Shown one piece after another: positions 43,164 to 53,118 of a stretch of 64,000 nucleotides of DNA. Below the pieces are notes generated by a model. It did no database searches, was not told where the DNA came from, and worked only from the letters and a program-made list of their open reading frames with translations. Numbering within the stretch: the first letter of the stretch is position 1; each line of letters starts with the position of its first letter. This DNA is from a bacterium (lineage in GTDB: Bacteria; Krumholzibacteriota; Krumholzibacteriia; LZORAL124-64-63), in contig JAAEQC010000165.1 in NCBI GenBank assembly GCA_024231905.1, positions 51,463-115,462 of the forward strand, in the 5' to 3' direction. The position numbers were made by a program, and so were the translations under genes.

Positions 43164-45415
43164 GAACCGACGACCTGCACCTGCACGTGCGCGGCGAATC
43201 CACCTACGTGGACGACCTGCCGTCCCCCGCGGGATGCCTGGTGGCCCTGCCCGTGGGCTCACCGGAGGCCCACGGACGCATCACGAAGCTCGACGTGGGC
43301 GGCGCCCTGGGCGGTTCCGAAGTGGTGACCGTGCTCACGGCGGCGGACATCCCCGGCCAGAACCAGATCGGCGCCATCATCCAGGACGAACCCCTGCTGG
43401 CCGCCGAAGAGGTCCACCACGTGGGCCAGCCGGTGGCTCTGGTGCTGGCCGAATCCCTGGCCGCTGCGCGAGCGGCCCGCAAACAGGTCGTCCTGGAGAT
43501 TGACCCACTGCCTGCGGTCCTGGATCCGCGGGAGGCCGCCGCCCAGGGGCAGCTGCTCCAGCCGGCACGCACTTTTGCCATCGGTGACGTGGACGCGGCC
43601 TGGGAGTCCTGCGCCGTGGTGGCCGAGGGGCGCGTGGAGACCGGCGCCCAGGAGCATTTCTACCTGGAGACCCAGAGCGCCCTGGCCGTGCCCCAAGAGG
43701 ACCGCACCCTGCTGGTCCACTCCTCCACCCAGGGCCCGACCGCCGTGCAGAAGGCCGTCAGCCTGGCGCTGGATGTTCCCATGCACGCGGTGGAAGTGGA
43801 CGTGCGCCGCCTGGGCGGAGCCTTCGGCGGCAAGGAGGACCAGGCCACCCCCTGGGCCTGCCTGGCAGCCTTGGGCGCGGACCACACCCGCCGCCCCGTG
43901 CGCCTGGTGCTCGACCGGGCCGACGACGTGGTCATGACCGGCAAGCGGCACCCCTACAGTTCCGACTTCAGGATCGGCCTGGACGGCGACGGCAAGGTCC
44001 TGGCCTACGAGGTCACCTACTACCAGAACGCGGGCGCCGCAGCGGACCTGTCCACGGCCATCCTCGAGCGCTCCCTTTTTCACAGCACCGGCTCCTACCA
44101 CGTGCCCAACGTGAAGGCCACGGCCTTCAGTTGCCGCACGAACATCACCCCCAACACGGCCTTCCGGGGCTTCGGCGGACCCCAGGCCATGTTCGTCATA
44201 GAAGCGGCCCTGGAGAAGGGCGCCCGGGCCCTGGGCAAGCCCCTGCACCAGGTGCAACGAGCCAACTTGCTGAACGAAGGGGACGTCTTCCCCTACGGCA
44301 TGCACACCGAGGACTGCAAGGCCATCCGTTGCTGGGAAGAGGCCGACGCCGTATTCGGTTTCGCCGACCTGACCGCCGCCGCCGCCCGTCACAACGCCGC
44401 CCATGCCGGGACCAAGAAGGGCGTGGCGGTCATGCCCGTGTGCTTCGGCATCTCGTTCACCAACACGGCGCTCAACCAGGCGCGGGCTTTGGTACACGTC
44501 TACCACGACGGCAGCGTCAACGTATCAACGGGCGCGGTGGAAATGGGCCAGGGCGTGAACCGCAAGATGAGGAGCATCGTGGCCGGGGTGTTCGGCATCG
44601 ACACCGGGCGCATCCGCCTCGACACCACCAACACCGGTCGCGTGGCCAACACCTCCCCCACGGCCGCCAGCACCGGCTCGGACCTGAACGGGGCCGCGGC
44701 CAAGCTGGCGGCGGAGATGGTGTGCGCGCGCCTGCTGCAAGTGGCGGCGAAGAAGCTGGATGCGGACACCGGCGAACTGGCCATTGCAGGCGGGATCGTC
44801 GTGCGGGACGGCGCGCCAACGGAACTGGGCTGGGACGAACTCGTCCAGGCGGCCTACTGGTCGCGGACCGATCTCTCGGCCCATGCCCACTTCGCCACGC
44901 CGGACCTCCACTTCGACAAGACCTCGGAAAAGGGCCGCCCCTTCGCCTACCACGTGTACGGCACGGCCGTCACGGAGGTCACGGTGGACTGCCTGCGCGG
45001 CACCTATCGGGTGGACGCCGTGCGTCTGGTCCACGACCTGGGCCGCAGCATCGACCTGGCCACGGACCGGGGGCAGATCGAGGGCGGCCTGGTCCAGGGC
45101 ATCGGCTGGCTCACCCTGGAAGAATCGGACCACGACAGCGAAGGCCGCCTGCGCCACGACACGGCCTCCAAGTACAAGGTCCCCGATTTCGATTCGGTGC
45201 CGAACGTCATGGACGTCAGGCTCCTGGAAGACCCCAACGGGCGGGCGGTCCTCGGCTCCAAGGCCGTGGGCGAGCCCCCCTTCATGTACGGCATCGGCGC
45301 CTGGTTCGCCCTGTGGGACGCCCTGCGCGCCGCCAAACCCGACCTGAACGCCGTCCACACGGCCCCGCTCACCCCCGAGCGTATGCTGCTGTTGCTGGCC
45401 GGCGAGGAAGATTGA
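43160..45415 (+). CDS. xdhB: Xanthine dehydrogenase molybdopterin subunit
   Basis: 751 residues from ATG 43160; the 1115-aa track ORF begins far upstream in the wrong frame. Moco motifs 'RRLGGAFGGKEDQATPWACL', 'TAFRGFGGPQAMFVIEAAL' and 'AVEMGQGVNRKMRSI' are present, and the catalytic Glu is in 'GSKAVGEPPFMYGIGAWFAL'. These place it in the XdhB branch. It hydroxylates hypoxanthine or xanthine (to urate), or works in the reductive direction in some anaerobes. Overlap with xdhA and the downstream yge genes support a purine substrate. Confidence 0.92.
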   Translation: MRTDDLHLHVRGESTYVDDLPSPAGCLVALPVGSPEAHGRITKLDVGGALGGSEVVTVLTAADIPGQNQIGAIIQDEPLLAAEEVHHVGQPVALVLAESLAAARAARKQVVLEIDPLPAVLDPREAAAQGQLLQPARTFAIGDVDAAWESCAVVAEGRVETGAQEHFYLETQSALAVPQEDRTLLVHSSTQGPTAVQKAVSLALDVPMHAVEVDVRRLGGAFGGKEDQATPWACLAALGADHTRRPVRLVLDRADDVVMTGKRHPYSSDFRIGLDGDGKVLAYEVTYYQNAGAAADLSTAILERSLFHSTGSYHVPNVKATAFSCRTNITPNTAFRGFGGPQAMFVIEAALEKGARALGKPLHQVQRANLLNEGDVFPYGMHTEDCKAIRCWEEADAVFGFADLTAAAARHNAAHAGTKKGVAVMPVCFGISFTNTALNQARALVHVYHDGSVNVSTGAVEMGQGVNRKMRSIVAGVFGIDTGRIRLDTTNTGRVANTSPTAASTGSDLNGAAAKLAAEMVCARLLQVAAKKLDADTGELAIAGGIVVRDGAPTELGWDELVQAAYWSRTDLSAHAHFATPDLHFDKTSEKGRPFAYHVYGTAVTEVTVDCLRGTYRVDAVRLVHDLGRSIDLATDRGQIEGGLVQGIGWLTLEESDHDSEGRLRHDTASKYKVPDFDSVPNVMDVRLLEDPNGRAVLGSKAVGEPPFMYGIGAWFALWDALRAAKPDLNAVHTAPLTPERMLLLLAGEED

Positions 45416-45428
45416 AGGAGAGACAACG

Positions 45429-46631
45429 ATGAGCGACGCCAAGCGAGTCCTGGAACTCGCCGAACAATACCGCGACGACACGGCCGCCAACCTGGGCCGG
45501 CTGGTGGCCATCCGCTCGGTGAGCAGCGAAGAGAAAGAGGTCAACGCCGAGTTGGCCCGCCAGCTCGAGACCGCCGGCTTCGACGAGGTGAGGATCGACG
45601 GCCTGGGCAACGTCATCGGTCGCATCGGTTCGGGCCCGGTGGTCCTGGCCATCGACGCCCACATGGACACCGTCGACGTGGGCAACCGGGACAACTGGAC
45701 CTTCGACCCCTTCGCCGGCGACGTGGTGGACGGCCACCTGCGCGGCCGGGGCTCGGTGGACCAGGAAGGAGGCGCCGCGGCCTTCGTCACCGCCGGCCGC
45801 ATCCTCAAGGAACTGGGCCTGGGCGACCGGGTCACGTTGCTGGTCACAGGCACGGTCATGGAAGAGGACTGCGACGGCCTCTGCTGGAAGTACCTGGTGG
45901 AAGAGGAGGGCCTCAAGCCCGACCTGGTCATCAGCACCGAGCCCACCAACCTGGGCGTCTACCGGGGCCAGCGCGGCCGCATGGAGATCGCCGTGAGCTT
46001 CCGCGGCCTGTCGGCCCACGGCTCGGCCCCCGAGCGCGGGGACAACGCCATCTACAAGGCCTCCCGCGCAGCCCTGGAGATCGAGAAGCTCAACGAGCGT
46101 CTGGCTGACGACCCCTTCCTGGGCAAAGGCTCGGTCACCATCAGCGAGATCCGCTCGGGCAGCCCGTCCCTGTGCGCCGTGGCCGACTTCGCGCGCATCC
46201 ACCTGGACCGGCGGCTCACGGTGGGCGAGACCAAGGAGTCGGCGGTGGCCGAGATCGAGGCGGTCGTCCAGGGCCTGGATGCCACCGTGGAAGTCCTCGA
46301 CTACGAGGAGACCGCCTACACGGGCCTGCGCTACGGCATGGAGAAGTACTACCCCACCTGGGTGGTGGACGAGGACCACGCCGCGGTCCAGCGCGCGGCC
46401 GGCGTCCACGAGGCCCTCTTCGACGAGAAGCCCGTGGTCGACAAATGGACCTTCTCCACCAACGGCGTGACCATCAACGGCTACTACGACATCCCCGTCA
46501 TCGGCTACGGACCGGGCAACGAGGTCATGGCCCACGCCCCGGACGAGCAGGTGCCCGTGGACGATCTCGTGAAGGCCTCGGCCTTCTATGCCCTCTATGC
46601 CCTGACTCTGGCCGCCGAAGGCGAGGTTTGA
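45429..46631 (+). CDS. ygeY: YgeY-type M20 family metallohydrolase
   Basis: 400 residues of the M20/ArgE/DapE group. Metal ligands are visible: 'VLAIDAHMDTVDVG' (His, Asp), 'GRGSVDQEGGAAAF' (bridging Asp), 'VMEEDCDGLCWKYL' (Glu pair), 'STEPTNLGVYRGQRG' and the late His in 'NEVMAHAPDEQVPVDDL'. 'TGTVMEEDCDGLCW' and 'GRGSVDQEGG' are characteristic of YgeY. E. coli ygeY lies between ygeX and hyuA in a cluster linked to anaerobic purine use. The reaction is presumably a deacylation or amide hydrolysis of a ring-opened intermediate, which is inference. Confidence 0.9.
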   Translation: MSDAKRVLELAEQYRDDTAANLGRLVAIRSVSSEEKEVNAELARQLETAGFDEVRIDGLGNVIGRIGSGPVVLAIDAHMDTVDVGNRDNWTFDPFAGDVVDGHLRGRGSVDQEGGAAAFVTAGRILKELGLGDRVTLLVTGTVMEEDCDGLCWKYLVEEEGLKPDLVISTEPTNLGVYRGQRGRMEIAVSFRGLSAHGSAPERGDNAIYKASRAALEIEKLNERLADDPFLGKGSVTISEIRSGSPSLCAVADFARIHLDRRLTVGETKESAVAEIEAVVQGLDATVEVLDYEETAYTGLRYGMEKYYPTWVVDEDHAAVQRAAGVHEALFDEKPVVDKWTFSTNGVTINGYYDIPVIGYGPGNEVMAHAPDEQVPVDDLVKASAFYALYALTLAAEGEV

Positions 46632-46633
46632 AG

Positions 46634-47824
46634 ATGAGCGAACTGAAGACGGTTCTAGAGCGCCTTGCCGGGCGAGCCAACGGTCTCTACGGCAACGACT
46701 TCCTCCTGACGTGGGAGAAGTCCGAAGACGACCTGCGCACCCTGCTGGACGTGGCCGAGGCCCTGCGCCTGCTGCGCCTGGACAACACGACCACCCGCTG
46801 CTTCGACTCGGGCCTGGCCATCAGCAACTTCCGGGACAATAGCACCCGCACCCGGTTCTCCTTCGCCTCGGCGGCCAACCTCCTGGGCCTGGCGGTCCAG
46901 GATCTGGACGAGGGCAAGAGCCAGATCGCCCATGGTGAGACCGTGCGCGAGACGGCCGTGATGATCTCCTTCCTGAGCGACGTCATCGGCATTCGCGACG
47001 ACATGTACCTGGGCGCGGGCAACGCCTACATGCGCGAGGTGGGCTCGGCCCTGGACCAGGCGGTCACCGAGGGCGTCCTGCCCCAGCGGCCCACCATCGT
47101 GAACCTCCAGTGCGACATCGACCACCCCACCCAGACCATGGCCGACCTGCAGCACATGGTGCGGGAGTTCGGGTCCCTGGAGAACCTGAAGGGCAAGAAG
47201 CTCGCCATGACCTGGGCCTACTCCCCCAGCTACGGCAAGCCCCTGTCCGTGCCCCAGGGCGTCATCGGCTTGATGACCCGCCTGGGCATGGAGGTCACCC
47301 TGGCCCACCCCCCGGGCTACGAACTCATGCCCGAAGTAGTCGAACTGGCCGGCCGACAGGCGGGCGAGAACGGCGGCGCCTTCACCCGGGCGGCGACCAT
47401 GGCCGAGGCCTTCGCGGGCGCGGACATCGTCTACCCCAAGAGCTGGGCCCCGTACCACGTCATGGCCGAGCGCACCACGCTCCTGCGCGCCAAGGACCAG
47501 GCCGGCCTCGACGCCCTCGAGCAGAAGTGTCTGGCCCAGAACGCCGAGCACGTGGACTGGCAGTGCGATCGCGCGCTCATGGACAAGACGGCCGCCGGCA
47601 AAGCCCTCTACCTCCACTGCCTCCCCGCCGACATCACCGGTGTCTCTTGCGAGCAGGGCGAGGTCACCGAGGAGATCTTCGAACAGTACCGGGAGCCCCT
47701 CTACCGGCAGGCCGGCTACAAGCCCTACGTCATCGCCGCCATGATGCTCTGCGGTCGCTTCGCCGACCCGGGCGCGCTGCTGAAGAAGCTGGCCGACGAC
47801 GGCGCACCGAGGGTCCGAGGCTGA
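46634..47824 (+). CDS. ygeW: YgeW-type knotted carbamoyltransferase
   Basis: 396 residues from ATG 46634, two bases after the ygeY stop. The carbamoyl-phosphate motif 'NFRDNSTRTRFSFASAANLLG' (STRTR), 'CDIDHPTQTMADLQHM' and 'LYLHCLPADITGVSC' define the aspartate/ornithine carbamoyltransferase family, and its length and 'GKSQIAHGETVRETAVMISFLSDVIGIRDD' match the YgeW subgroup with a knotted fold. In the purine pathway context it likely works in the phosphorolytic direction, releasing carbamoyl phosphate for ATP synthesis; this is inferred from context. Confidence 0.92.
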   Translation: MSELKTVLERLAGRANGLYGNDFLLTWEKSEDDLRTLLDVAEALRLLRLDNTTTRCFDSGLAISNFRDNSTRTRFSFASAANLLGLAVQDLDEGKSQIAHGETVRETAVMISFLSDVIGIRDDMYLGAGNAYMREVGSALDQAVTEGVLPQRPTIVNLQCDIDHPTQTMADLQHMVREFGSLENLKGKKLAMTWAYSPSYGKPLSVPQGVIGLMTRLGMEVTLAHPPGYELMPEVVELAGRQAGENGGAFTRAATMAEAFAGADIVYPKSWAPYHVMAERTTLLRAKDQAGLDALEQKCLAQNAEHVDWQCDRALMDKTAAGKALYLHCLPADITGVSCEQGEVTEEIFEQYREPLYRQAGYKPYVIAAMMLCGRFADPGALLKKLADDGAPRVRG

Positions 47825-47825
47825 C

Positions 47826-50800
47826 GTGGACACGGAACTCCATCCTCTGAGCCTCGAACGCCTGCTGGAATGGATCCTCCGGGAACAGGCCGGGCTGGGG
47901 ACCGTTTTCGGTCTCCACGAGGACCTGTGGCTGACCGACCTGGCCGGGCGCCCGACGGCCATGACCCGGTACGGTCGCACCCTGGAAACGCCCTTCGGAG
48001 TGGCCGCCGGTCCCCACAGCCAACTGTCCCAGAACATCGTAGCCGCCTGGCTGTGCGGGGCTCGTTTCGTGGAATTGAAGACCGTGCAGGTGCTGGACGA
48101 ACTGGACATCCCCCGCCCCTGCATCGACATGGCCGACGAGGGCTACAACTGCGAGTGGTCCCAGGAGCTGCCCATCGGCGAGAGCTTCGCCCAGTACGCC
48201 GACGCCTGGACGGCCATCCAGATGCTCCGGCACCAGGCCGGTACCTATGATCCAACCTCTGATGGCTACGTCTTCAACATTTCCGTGGGCTACGACCTGG
48301 CCGGTATCAAGACCGCCAAGGTGGGACGCTTCCTGGACCTCATGCAGGGCTCCCGCGGCGAGTTGAAGGACCGCCTGGCCCGGGCCGCCCGCTACCACCG
48401 GGGATGCCGGGACATCGTGGCGCCCGAATCCCTGTCGGACAACGTCACCCTCTCGACCATGCACGGCTGCCCGCCGGACGAGATCGAGCGCATCGGGCGC
48501 TACCTCATCGAGGAGCGGGGTCTGCACACGGCGGTCAAACTCAATCCCACCCTCCTGGGAAAAGAGGCCCTGCGCGAACTCCTCTGTGGCAAGCTGGGCT
48601 ACGAGGTGGACGTTCCCGACGCGGCCTTCGAGCACGACCTGGAATTCGGCGCGGCCCTGGACATCATCCGCTCGCTCCAGGGTGCGGCCCACAAGTGCGG
48701 CGTCGAGTTCGCCGTGAAGCTCACCAACACCCTCGAGTGCCGGAACACGCGCGACGTCTTCCCGCCCAACGAGGACATGATGTACATGAGCGGCCGCGCC
48801 CTGCATCCCATCACCGCCCAGGTGGCGGCACGGCTGGACGAGGCCCTGGACGGGTCCCTGGACATGAGCTTTTCCGGCGGCGCCGACTGGGGAAACGCCG
48901 CCGAACTGGTGGCCTGCGGCCTGACGCCGGTGACCGTCTGCTCGGACCTGCTACGGCCGGGCGGCTACCAGCGGTTGAACCAGTACATGGACGTGCTGGA
49001 AACGGCCATGACCGAAGCCGGCGCCACAGACCTGGACGCCTTCACCGCCGATAGTCGCGCGCGCCTGCAGGCCTACGCCGCCCGGGTGGCCGACGACCCC
49101 CGTTACCGCCAGGACCACTTCGGCGACCGCACCATCAAGACCGACCGGCCGCTGGAGGCCTACGACTGCGTGGACGCCCCCTGTGTGGTCCACTGTCCGA
49201 CACGTCAGGACGTGCCCGAGTACATGACCCTCACCGCTCGCGGCGAATACGAAGCCGCCTTGTCGGTGGTCCTGCGCGACAACCCCTTCCCCGCGGTGAC
49301 GGGCATGGTGTGCGACCACCCCTGTCTCGAACGCTGCACCCGGGTGAACTACGAGGGCGTGGTCGGCATCCGTGACATCAAGCGGTTCCTGGCCCACCGG
49401 GCCGACGGCGCGCCGCCCGCCGTGCCCGCGGCTCCCAGCGGGAAGAAGGTGGCCGTCATCGGCGCCGGACCCGCGGGCCTGACCTGCGGCTGGTACCTGG
49501 CCCTGGCCGGAGCCGATGTGTCGGTGCTGGAGGCCAAGGGCTTCCCCGGCGGCATGATCACCGACGCCATCCCCTCGTTCCGCCTCTCCGAAAGCGACTT
49601 CGCCACGGACCTGGCCCGCATCGAGGCCGCCGGCGTGGACGTGTGCTGCGGCGAATCCGTGGACGCCGAACGCTTCGCTGCCCTGCGCGCCGACCACGAC
49701 GCGGTCTTCGTGGGCGTGGGCGCCCAGGCCGACCGCGAGTTGGGCATTCCCGGCGGCGACCTGCCGGGCGTGGTGCCGGCCCTGGGCTTCCTGTCCCGGG
49801 CCCTGCAGGATCCGCCGCCGGAGTTGAAGGGCGACGTGGCGGTCATCGGCGGCGGCAACACGGCCATGGACGCCGCCCGCACCGCCGTACGCTTGCTAGG
49901 CGACGGCTCCCGCGTCCACATCATCTACCGGCGCACGGTGGCCGAGATGCCCGCCGATCGGGAAGAGATCCGTGCGGTGAGGGCCGAGGGTGTGACCATC
50001 CACGAGTTGCTGGCGCCCGCGGCGGTCACGTCCACCCCGGACGGCCGCTGGGCCCTCGAGTGCGAGAAGATGCGCCTGGGCGAGCCCGACCAATCGGGAC
50101 GCCGCCGCCCCGAATCCATCCCCGGCGCCGCCGACACCCTGGTCTTCGACACCATCTTCCCGGCCATCGGCCAGAAGCTGGACTGCGACTTCCTGGGCGA
50201 AGAGGACCTGGTGGTCTCGGGCGCAGGCCTGGAAACCAGCCTCTCCGGTGTGTGGGCCGGCGGCGACGCCCGGCGCGGCCCCGCGAGCCTCATCGACGCC
50301 ATCGCCGACGGCAAGGAAGCGGCCAAAGCCATCCTGGCGTCCTTCGGCGTGGACGCCCTGCCCAAGCCTGCGCCCGCGCCGCGGGACTTCTCGCCGGCCC
50401 TGTGGCAGAAGCGGGCTGCGACCCTGGTCCCGGCGGTCCTGCCCAGCGAGCACCTGCCCGCCGGCCGCGGCGACTTCGACCTGGTCATCGGCGAACTCAC
50501 CGAACTGGAAGCCCGGGCCGAAGCCTCCCGCTGCCTCGACTGCTCGACCATCTGCGACGTGTGCGTCACCGTATGCCCCAACCGGGCCAACATCGGCTAC
50601 GACATCGTACCGCGGCTGCGCCCCCTCATGACGGTGGAGCGCAACGGCGAGGACTTCACCGTCCGCTACGACGGCATCTTCGACGCTGATCAGCGCCGCC
50701 AAACCGCCAACATCGTGGACTTCTGCAACCACTGCGGCGACTGCACGACCTTCTGCCCCACCGCGGGCGAACCGTACCTGGACAAGCCCCGCATCGCCCT

Positions 50801-51104
50801 CACCGAGGAGACCTACCACGGCGACGACCGGGTCCATCTCATCGAACTGGGCGAAGGCCACGCGCGGATCAGCTACCGGGATAACGGGCGCGAGGAGAGC
50901 CTCGTGCGGCGGGAGGACGGCTACATCTTCGTAACCCCGGAGATCGCCGTCGAGATGGGCGCCGACCTGGCCGTCAGCGACGTACGCTTCCTGACGGATG
51001 CCGACGAGGTGTCACTCCACCGGGCCGCTTCCCTGGCGGTGCTCCTGGACGCCCTCATCGACAGTCCCTACGCCCGGGTCATTCCCGAAGGGGAGGGTAA
51101 GTGA
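47826..51104 (+). CDS. ygfK: YgfK-type multidomain flavo/Fe-S oxidoreductase
   Basis: 1092 residues with a GTG start one base after the ygeW stop. In order: a dihydroorotate dehydrogenase-like barrel (~1-440; 'ETPFGVAAGPHSQLSQNIVAAWLCGARFVELKTVQV'), a Cys-rich glutamate-synthase-like linker ('CVVHCPTRQDVPEYM', 'CDHPCLERCTRVNY', ~450-520), FAD and NAD(P) domains ('AVIGAGPAGLTCGWYLALAG' ~545, 'VAVIGGGNTAMDAARTA' ~675), and C-terminal clusters 'CSTICDVCVTVCPNRA' (~905) and 'CNHCGDCTTFCP' (~966). E. coli YgfK, annotated as a putative selenate reductase subunit, has the same plan. Genetic work places ygfK in anaerobic urate/purine breakdown. Confidence 0.92.
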   Translation: MDTELHPLSLERLLEWILREQAGLGTVFGLHEDLWLTDLAGRPTAMTRYGRTLETPFGVAAGPHSQLSQNIVAAWLCGARFVELKTVQVLDELDIPRPCIDMADEGYNCEWSQELPIGESFAQYADAWTAIQMLRHQAGTYDPTSDGYVFNISVGYDLAGIKTAKVGRFLDLMQGSRGELKDRLARAARYHRGCRDIVAPESLSDNVTLSTMHGCPPDEIERIGRYLIEERGLHTAVKLNPTLLGKEALRELLCGKLGYEVDVPDAAFEHDLEFGAALDIIRSLQGAAHKCGVEFAVKLTNTLECRNTRDVFPPNEDMMYMSGRALHPITAQVAARLDEALDGSLDMSFSGGADWGNAAELVACGLTPVTVCSDLLRPGGYQRLNQYMDVLETAMTEAGATDLDAFTADSRARLQAYAARVADDPRYRQDHFGDRTIKTDRPLEAYDCVDAPCVVHCPTRQDVPEYMTLTARGEYEAALSVVLRDNPFPAVTGMVCDHPCLERCTRVNYEGVVGIRDIKRFLAHRADGAPPAVPAAPSGKKVAVIGAGPAGLTCGWYLALAGADVSVLEAKGFPGGMITDAIPSFRLSESDFATDLARIEAAGVDVCCGESVDAERFAALRADHDAVFVGVGAQADRELGIPGGDLPGVVPALGFLSRALQDPPPELKGDVAVIGGGNTAMDAARTAVRLLGDGSRVHIIYRRTVAEMPADREEIRAVRAEGVTIHELLAPAAVTSTPDGRWALECEKMRLGEPDQSGRRRPESIPGAADTLVFDTIFPAIGQKLDCDFLGEEDLVVSGAGLETSLSGVWAGGDARRGPASLIDAIADGKEAAKAILASFGVDALPKPAPAPRDFSPALWQKRAATLVPAVLPSEHLPAGRGDFDLVIGELTELEARAEASRCLDCSTICDVCVTVCPNRANIGYDIVPRLRPLMTVERNGEDFTVRYDGIFDADQRRQTANIVDFCNHCGDCTTFCPTAGEPYLDKPRIALTEETYHGDDRVHLIELGEGHARISYRDNGREESLVRREDGYIFVTPEIAVEMGADLAVSDVRFLTDADEVSLHRAASLAVLLDALIDSPYARVIPEGEGK

Positions 51105-52291
51105 TGGCCACCGCCCTGATGAATCCCTTCCGCAAGGACGTGCCTGACTGGAGCGCGCCGGAACTGGCGTATCTGGAGTTGATCCGGAACCGGGTCCAGT
51201 TGCCGTTTCACCGGTCGTTGCCCGACTACACCCCCACACCGCTACGCGAGATGCCCGAACTGGCGGCCGAGCTGGGCCTGGGCGCCATTTTCGTGAAGGA
51301 CGAAGGTCCGCGCTTCGGTCTCGGTGCATTCAAGGGGCTCGGCGCGAGCTATGCGATCTTCCGGCAACAACAAGCCTTCTGGCTTGCGGTACGCGGTCAT
51401 CTTCTCGATCTGGATGAATTGCGCTCCCAGGCGATGACGCGGGAAATCCTGGTCTTCACTGCGGCCACCGATGGCAACCACGGGCGCGCTGTAGCTTGGG
51501 CGGTCCGCAATTACGGCGACGCGGCGGTCATCTTCATGCCCGACGATACGGCACCATCACGCATCGCGGCCATCGAGGAGCTTGGCGCCGAGGCGAGGCT
51601 CATCGCCGGCACCTTCGACGACTGCGTCACCGCCTGCGACGAGACTGCGCGACGCGAAGGCTGGCAGGTCATCGCCGACACGGCCTACCCCGGCTACATG
51701 GAGGTTCCCGGGTACATCATGACCGGGTACAGCACCATCTTCTGTGAGATCGACGAGCAACTCGGCGAAAAGGCCCCCGGGGACCTCGACGCCGTGTTCC
51801 TGCCGGCCGGCGTGGGCGGCATCGCCGGGGCGGGGACGGCCCACTACGTGCAGACCCTGGGCGCCGACCGCCCAAAACTCGTCTGCGTGGAACCGGATCG
51901 GTCGGCCTGTTTCCTGGAGTCCATCGCCGCGGGCGAGCCCGTGGCGGCCAAGGGGGACCAGCGCTCGCTCATGGCGGGGCTGAATTGCGGCCTGCCCTCG
52001 CTGCTGGCCTGGCCGGTGATTCGGGACGGGATGGACCTGTTCCTGGCCATGGAGGACCGCTGGGCCGAGGAGGCCATGCGGGCGGCGTGGCGGGAAGGGA
52101 TCACTGCGGGGGAATCGGGGGCGGCGGCCCTGGCAGGACTGCTGGCATTGATGAAAGCGCCGGAACTGGCGGATGTACGGACAGCTTCGGGATTCGGCTC
52201 AGGGTCCAACATTCTGGTGGTCAATACCGAAGGGGCCACGGATCCCGAGAATCATCAGCGAATCGTCCGTGAGTCCGAGAACCCCGGCTAG
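51104..52291 (+). CDS. ygeX: YgeX-type diaminopropionate ammonia-lyase (PLP)
   Basis: 395 residues from ATG 51104, which overlaps the ygfK stop; the track counts a GTG one codon earlier. The PLP lysine lies in 'EGPRFGLGAFKGLGASYAIF', followed by 'VFTAATDGNHGRAVAWAVRNYG' and the phosphate loop 'LPAGVGGIAGAGTAHY'. These are the signatures of 2,3-diaminopropionate ammonia-lyase, which makes pyruvate and ammonia. In purine breakdown the ureido derivative of diaminopropionate is the presumed upstream intermediate. It ends the first transcription block; a strong terminator follows. Confidence 0.92.
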   Translation: MATALMNPFRKDVPDWSAPELAYLELIRNRVQLPFHRSLPDYTPTPLREMPELAAELGLGAIFVKDEGPRFGLGAFKGLGASYAIFRQQQAFWLAVRGHLLDLDELRSQAMTREILVFTAATDGNHGRAVAWAVRNYGDAAVIFMPDDTAPSRIAAIEELGAEARLIAGTFDDCVTACDETARREGWQVIADTAYPGYMEVPGYIMTGYSTIFCEIDEQLGEKAPGDLDAVFLPAGVGGIAGAGTAHYVQTLGADRPKLVCVEPDRSACFLESIAAGEPVAAKGDQRSLMAGLNCGLPSLLAWPVIRDGMDLFLAMEDRWAEEAMRAAWREGITAGESGAAALAGLLALMKAPELADVRTASGFGSGSNILVVNTEGATDPENHQRIVRESENPG

Positions 52292-52357
52292 GTCGATACT
52301 TGGCCTGGGATGCCAATCTGGATATGGCAGGATCTTCGTCGTGCCGCCTCGATAATC

Positions 52358-52389
52358 GAAGGGGCTCCGGTCCGAACCGGAGCCCCTTC
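52358..52389. terminator. Strong symmetric terminator between convergent genes
   Basis: GAAGGGGCTCCGGT (52358-52371), loop CCGA, ACCGGAGCCCCTTC (52376-52389): a perfect 14-bp stem with 'CC' after it and A/T residues on both flanks. It can serve ygeX on the plus strand and the 117-aa gene on the minus strand. Confidence 0.75.
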
Positions 52390-52415
52390 CCGCACCTGAT
52401 CACGAGCTCAGCGGA

Positions 52416-52769
52416 TCACTTGCCACTGGCATAGCCCACGAACATGTAGGAAATTTCCCGGATCTCTCCTCCCTTCGGTGCGTCCCAGACGATCCTGATC
52501 GACTCCCTGCGATTGGCATCTACGTAGTAGTCGGAAAGGTTGAAATCCCCACCTCCGGCATCCGGAACCCGGAGCCAGCGCAACGAGACCACCTTGCAGG
52601 GCTCGGACGCGAACTTCGTGTCGGGACCGAAGTGCTGGGCGTCCTGCCCCGACGTGTACACGTTCCCATCCCCCGTCACGGTGTTGGTCGCGAAATCGAG
52701 TACCACCTCGCCGTGCTGCCTGTCCGTGGTGAAGATTACACCGGACACGACTTTCAGTTGATCAGCCAT
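52416..52769 (-). CDS. Unknown 117-residue protein inside the purine cluster
   Basis: 117 residues ('MADQLKVVSGVIFTTDRQHG...'), predicted mostly beta ('EVVLDFATNTVTGDGNVYTSG', 'SIRIVWDAPKGGEIREISYMFVG'). There is no signal peptide, TM segment or known motif. It is on the opposite strand to every other gene in this 18-kb cluster and is bounded by the strong terminator. The AGGGAGATGAATC upstream of the ATG supports real translation. Function unknown. Sequence from 52770 to 53118 shows no other gene. Confidence 0.65.
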   Translation of the reverse strand: MADQLKVVSGVIFTTDRQHGEVVLDFATNTVTGDGNVYTSGQDAQHFGPDTKFASEPCKVVSLRWLRVPDAGGGDFNLSDYYVDANRRESIRIVWDAPKGGEIREISYMFVGYASGK

Positions 52770-53118
52770 GATTCATCTCCCTCGATTCGGGTTGCCATGG
52801 ATCGAGCCATCGTGAGACCAAGGACCAAACACACCGGCATCCATAGGCATCACCCTCTTCCGGATCCACGCAGCCCCGGATGGGCTGCTTGTCGCCGTAA
52901 TGGGTTCATCCGTGAGGAGTCGAGTGGTCCTTCACATGTCTGGGGCGGCTGCTAGGTTGGTTGCATATCAGTCGCGATGCGGTCTTTCATTCCCAATGGA
53001 AGAACAGCCGCGGTGCGGCTCTTTCAAGAAGGTCGACGGTAGCGACCAAGCCCGATGGGGCCTAAGATCATGCCCTGCGTCCGTATGGGCGCAACATCCT
53101 ATCCCTGAAGGAGTCCCC

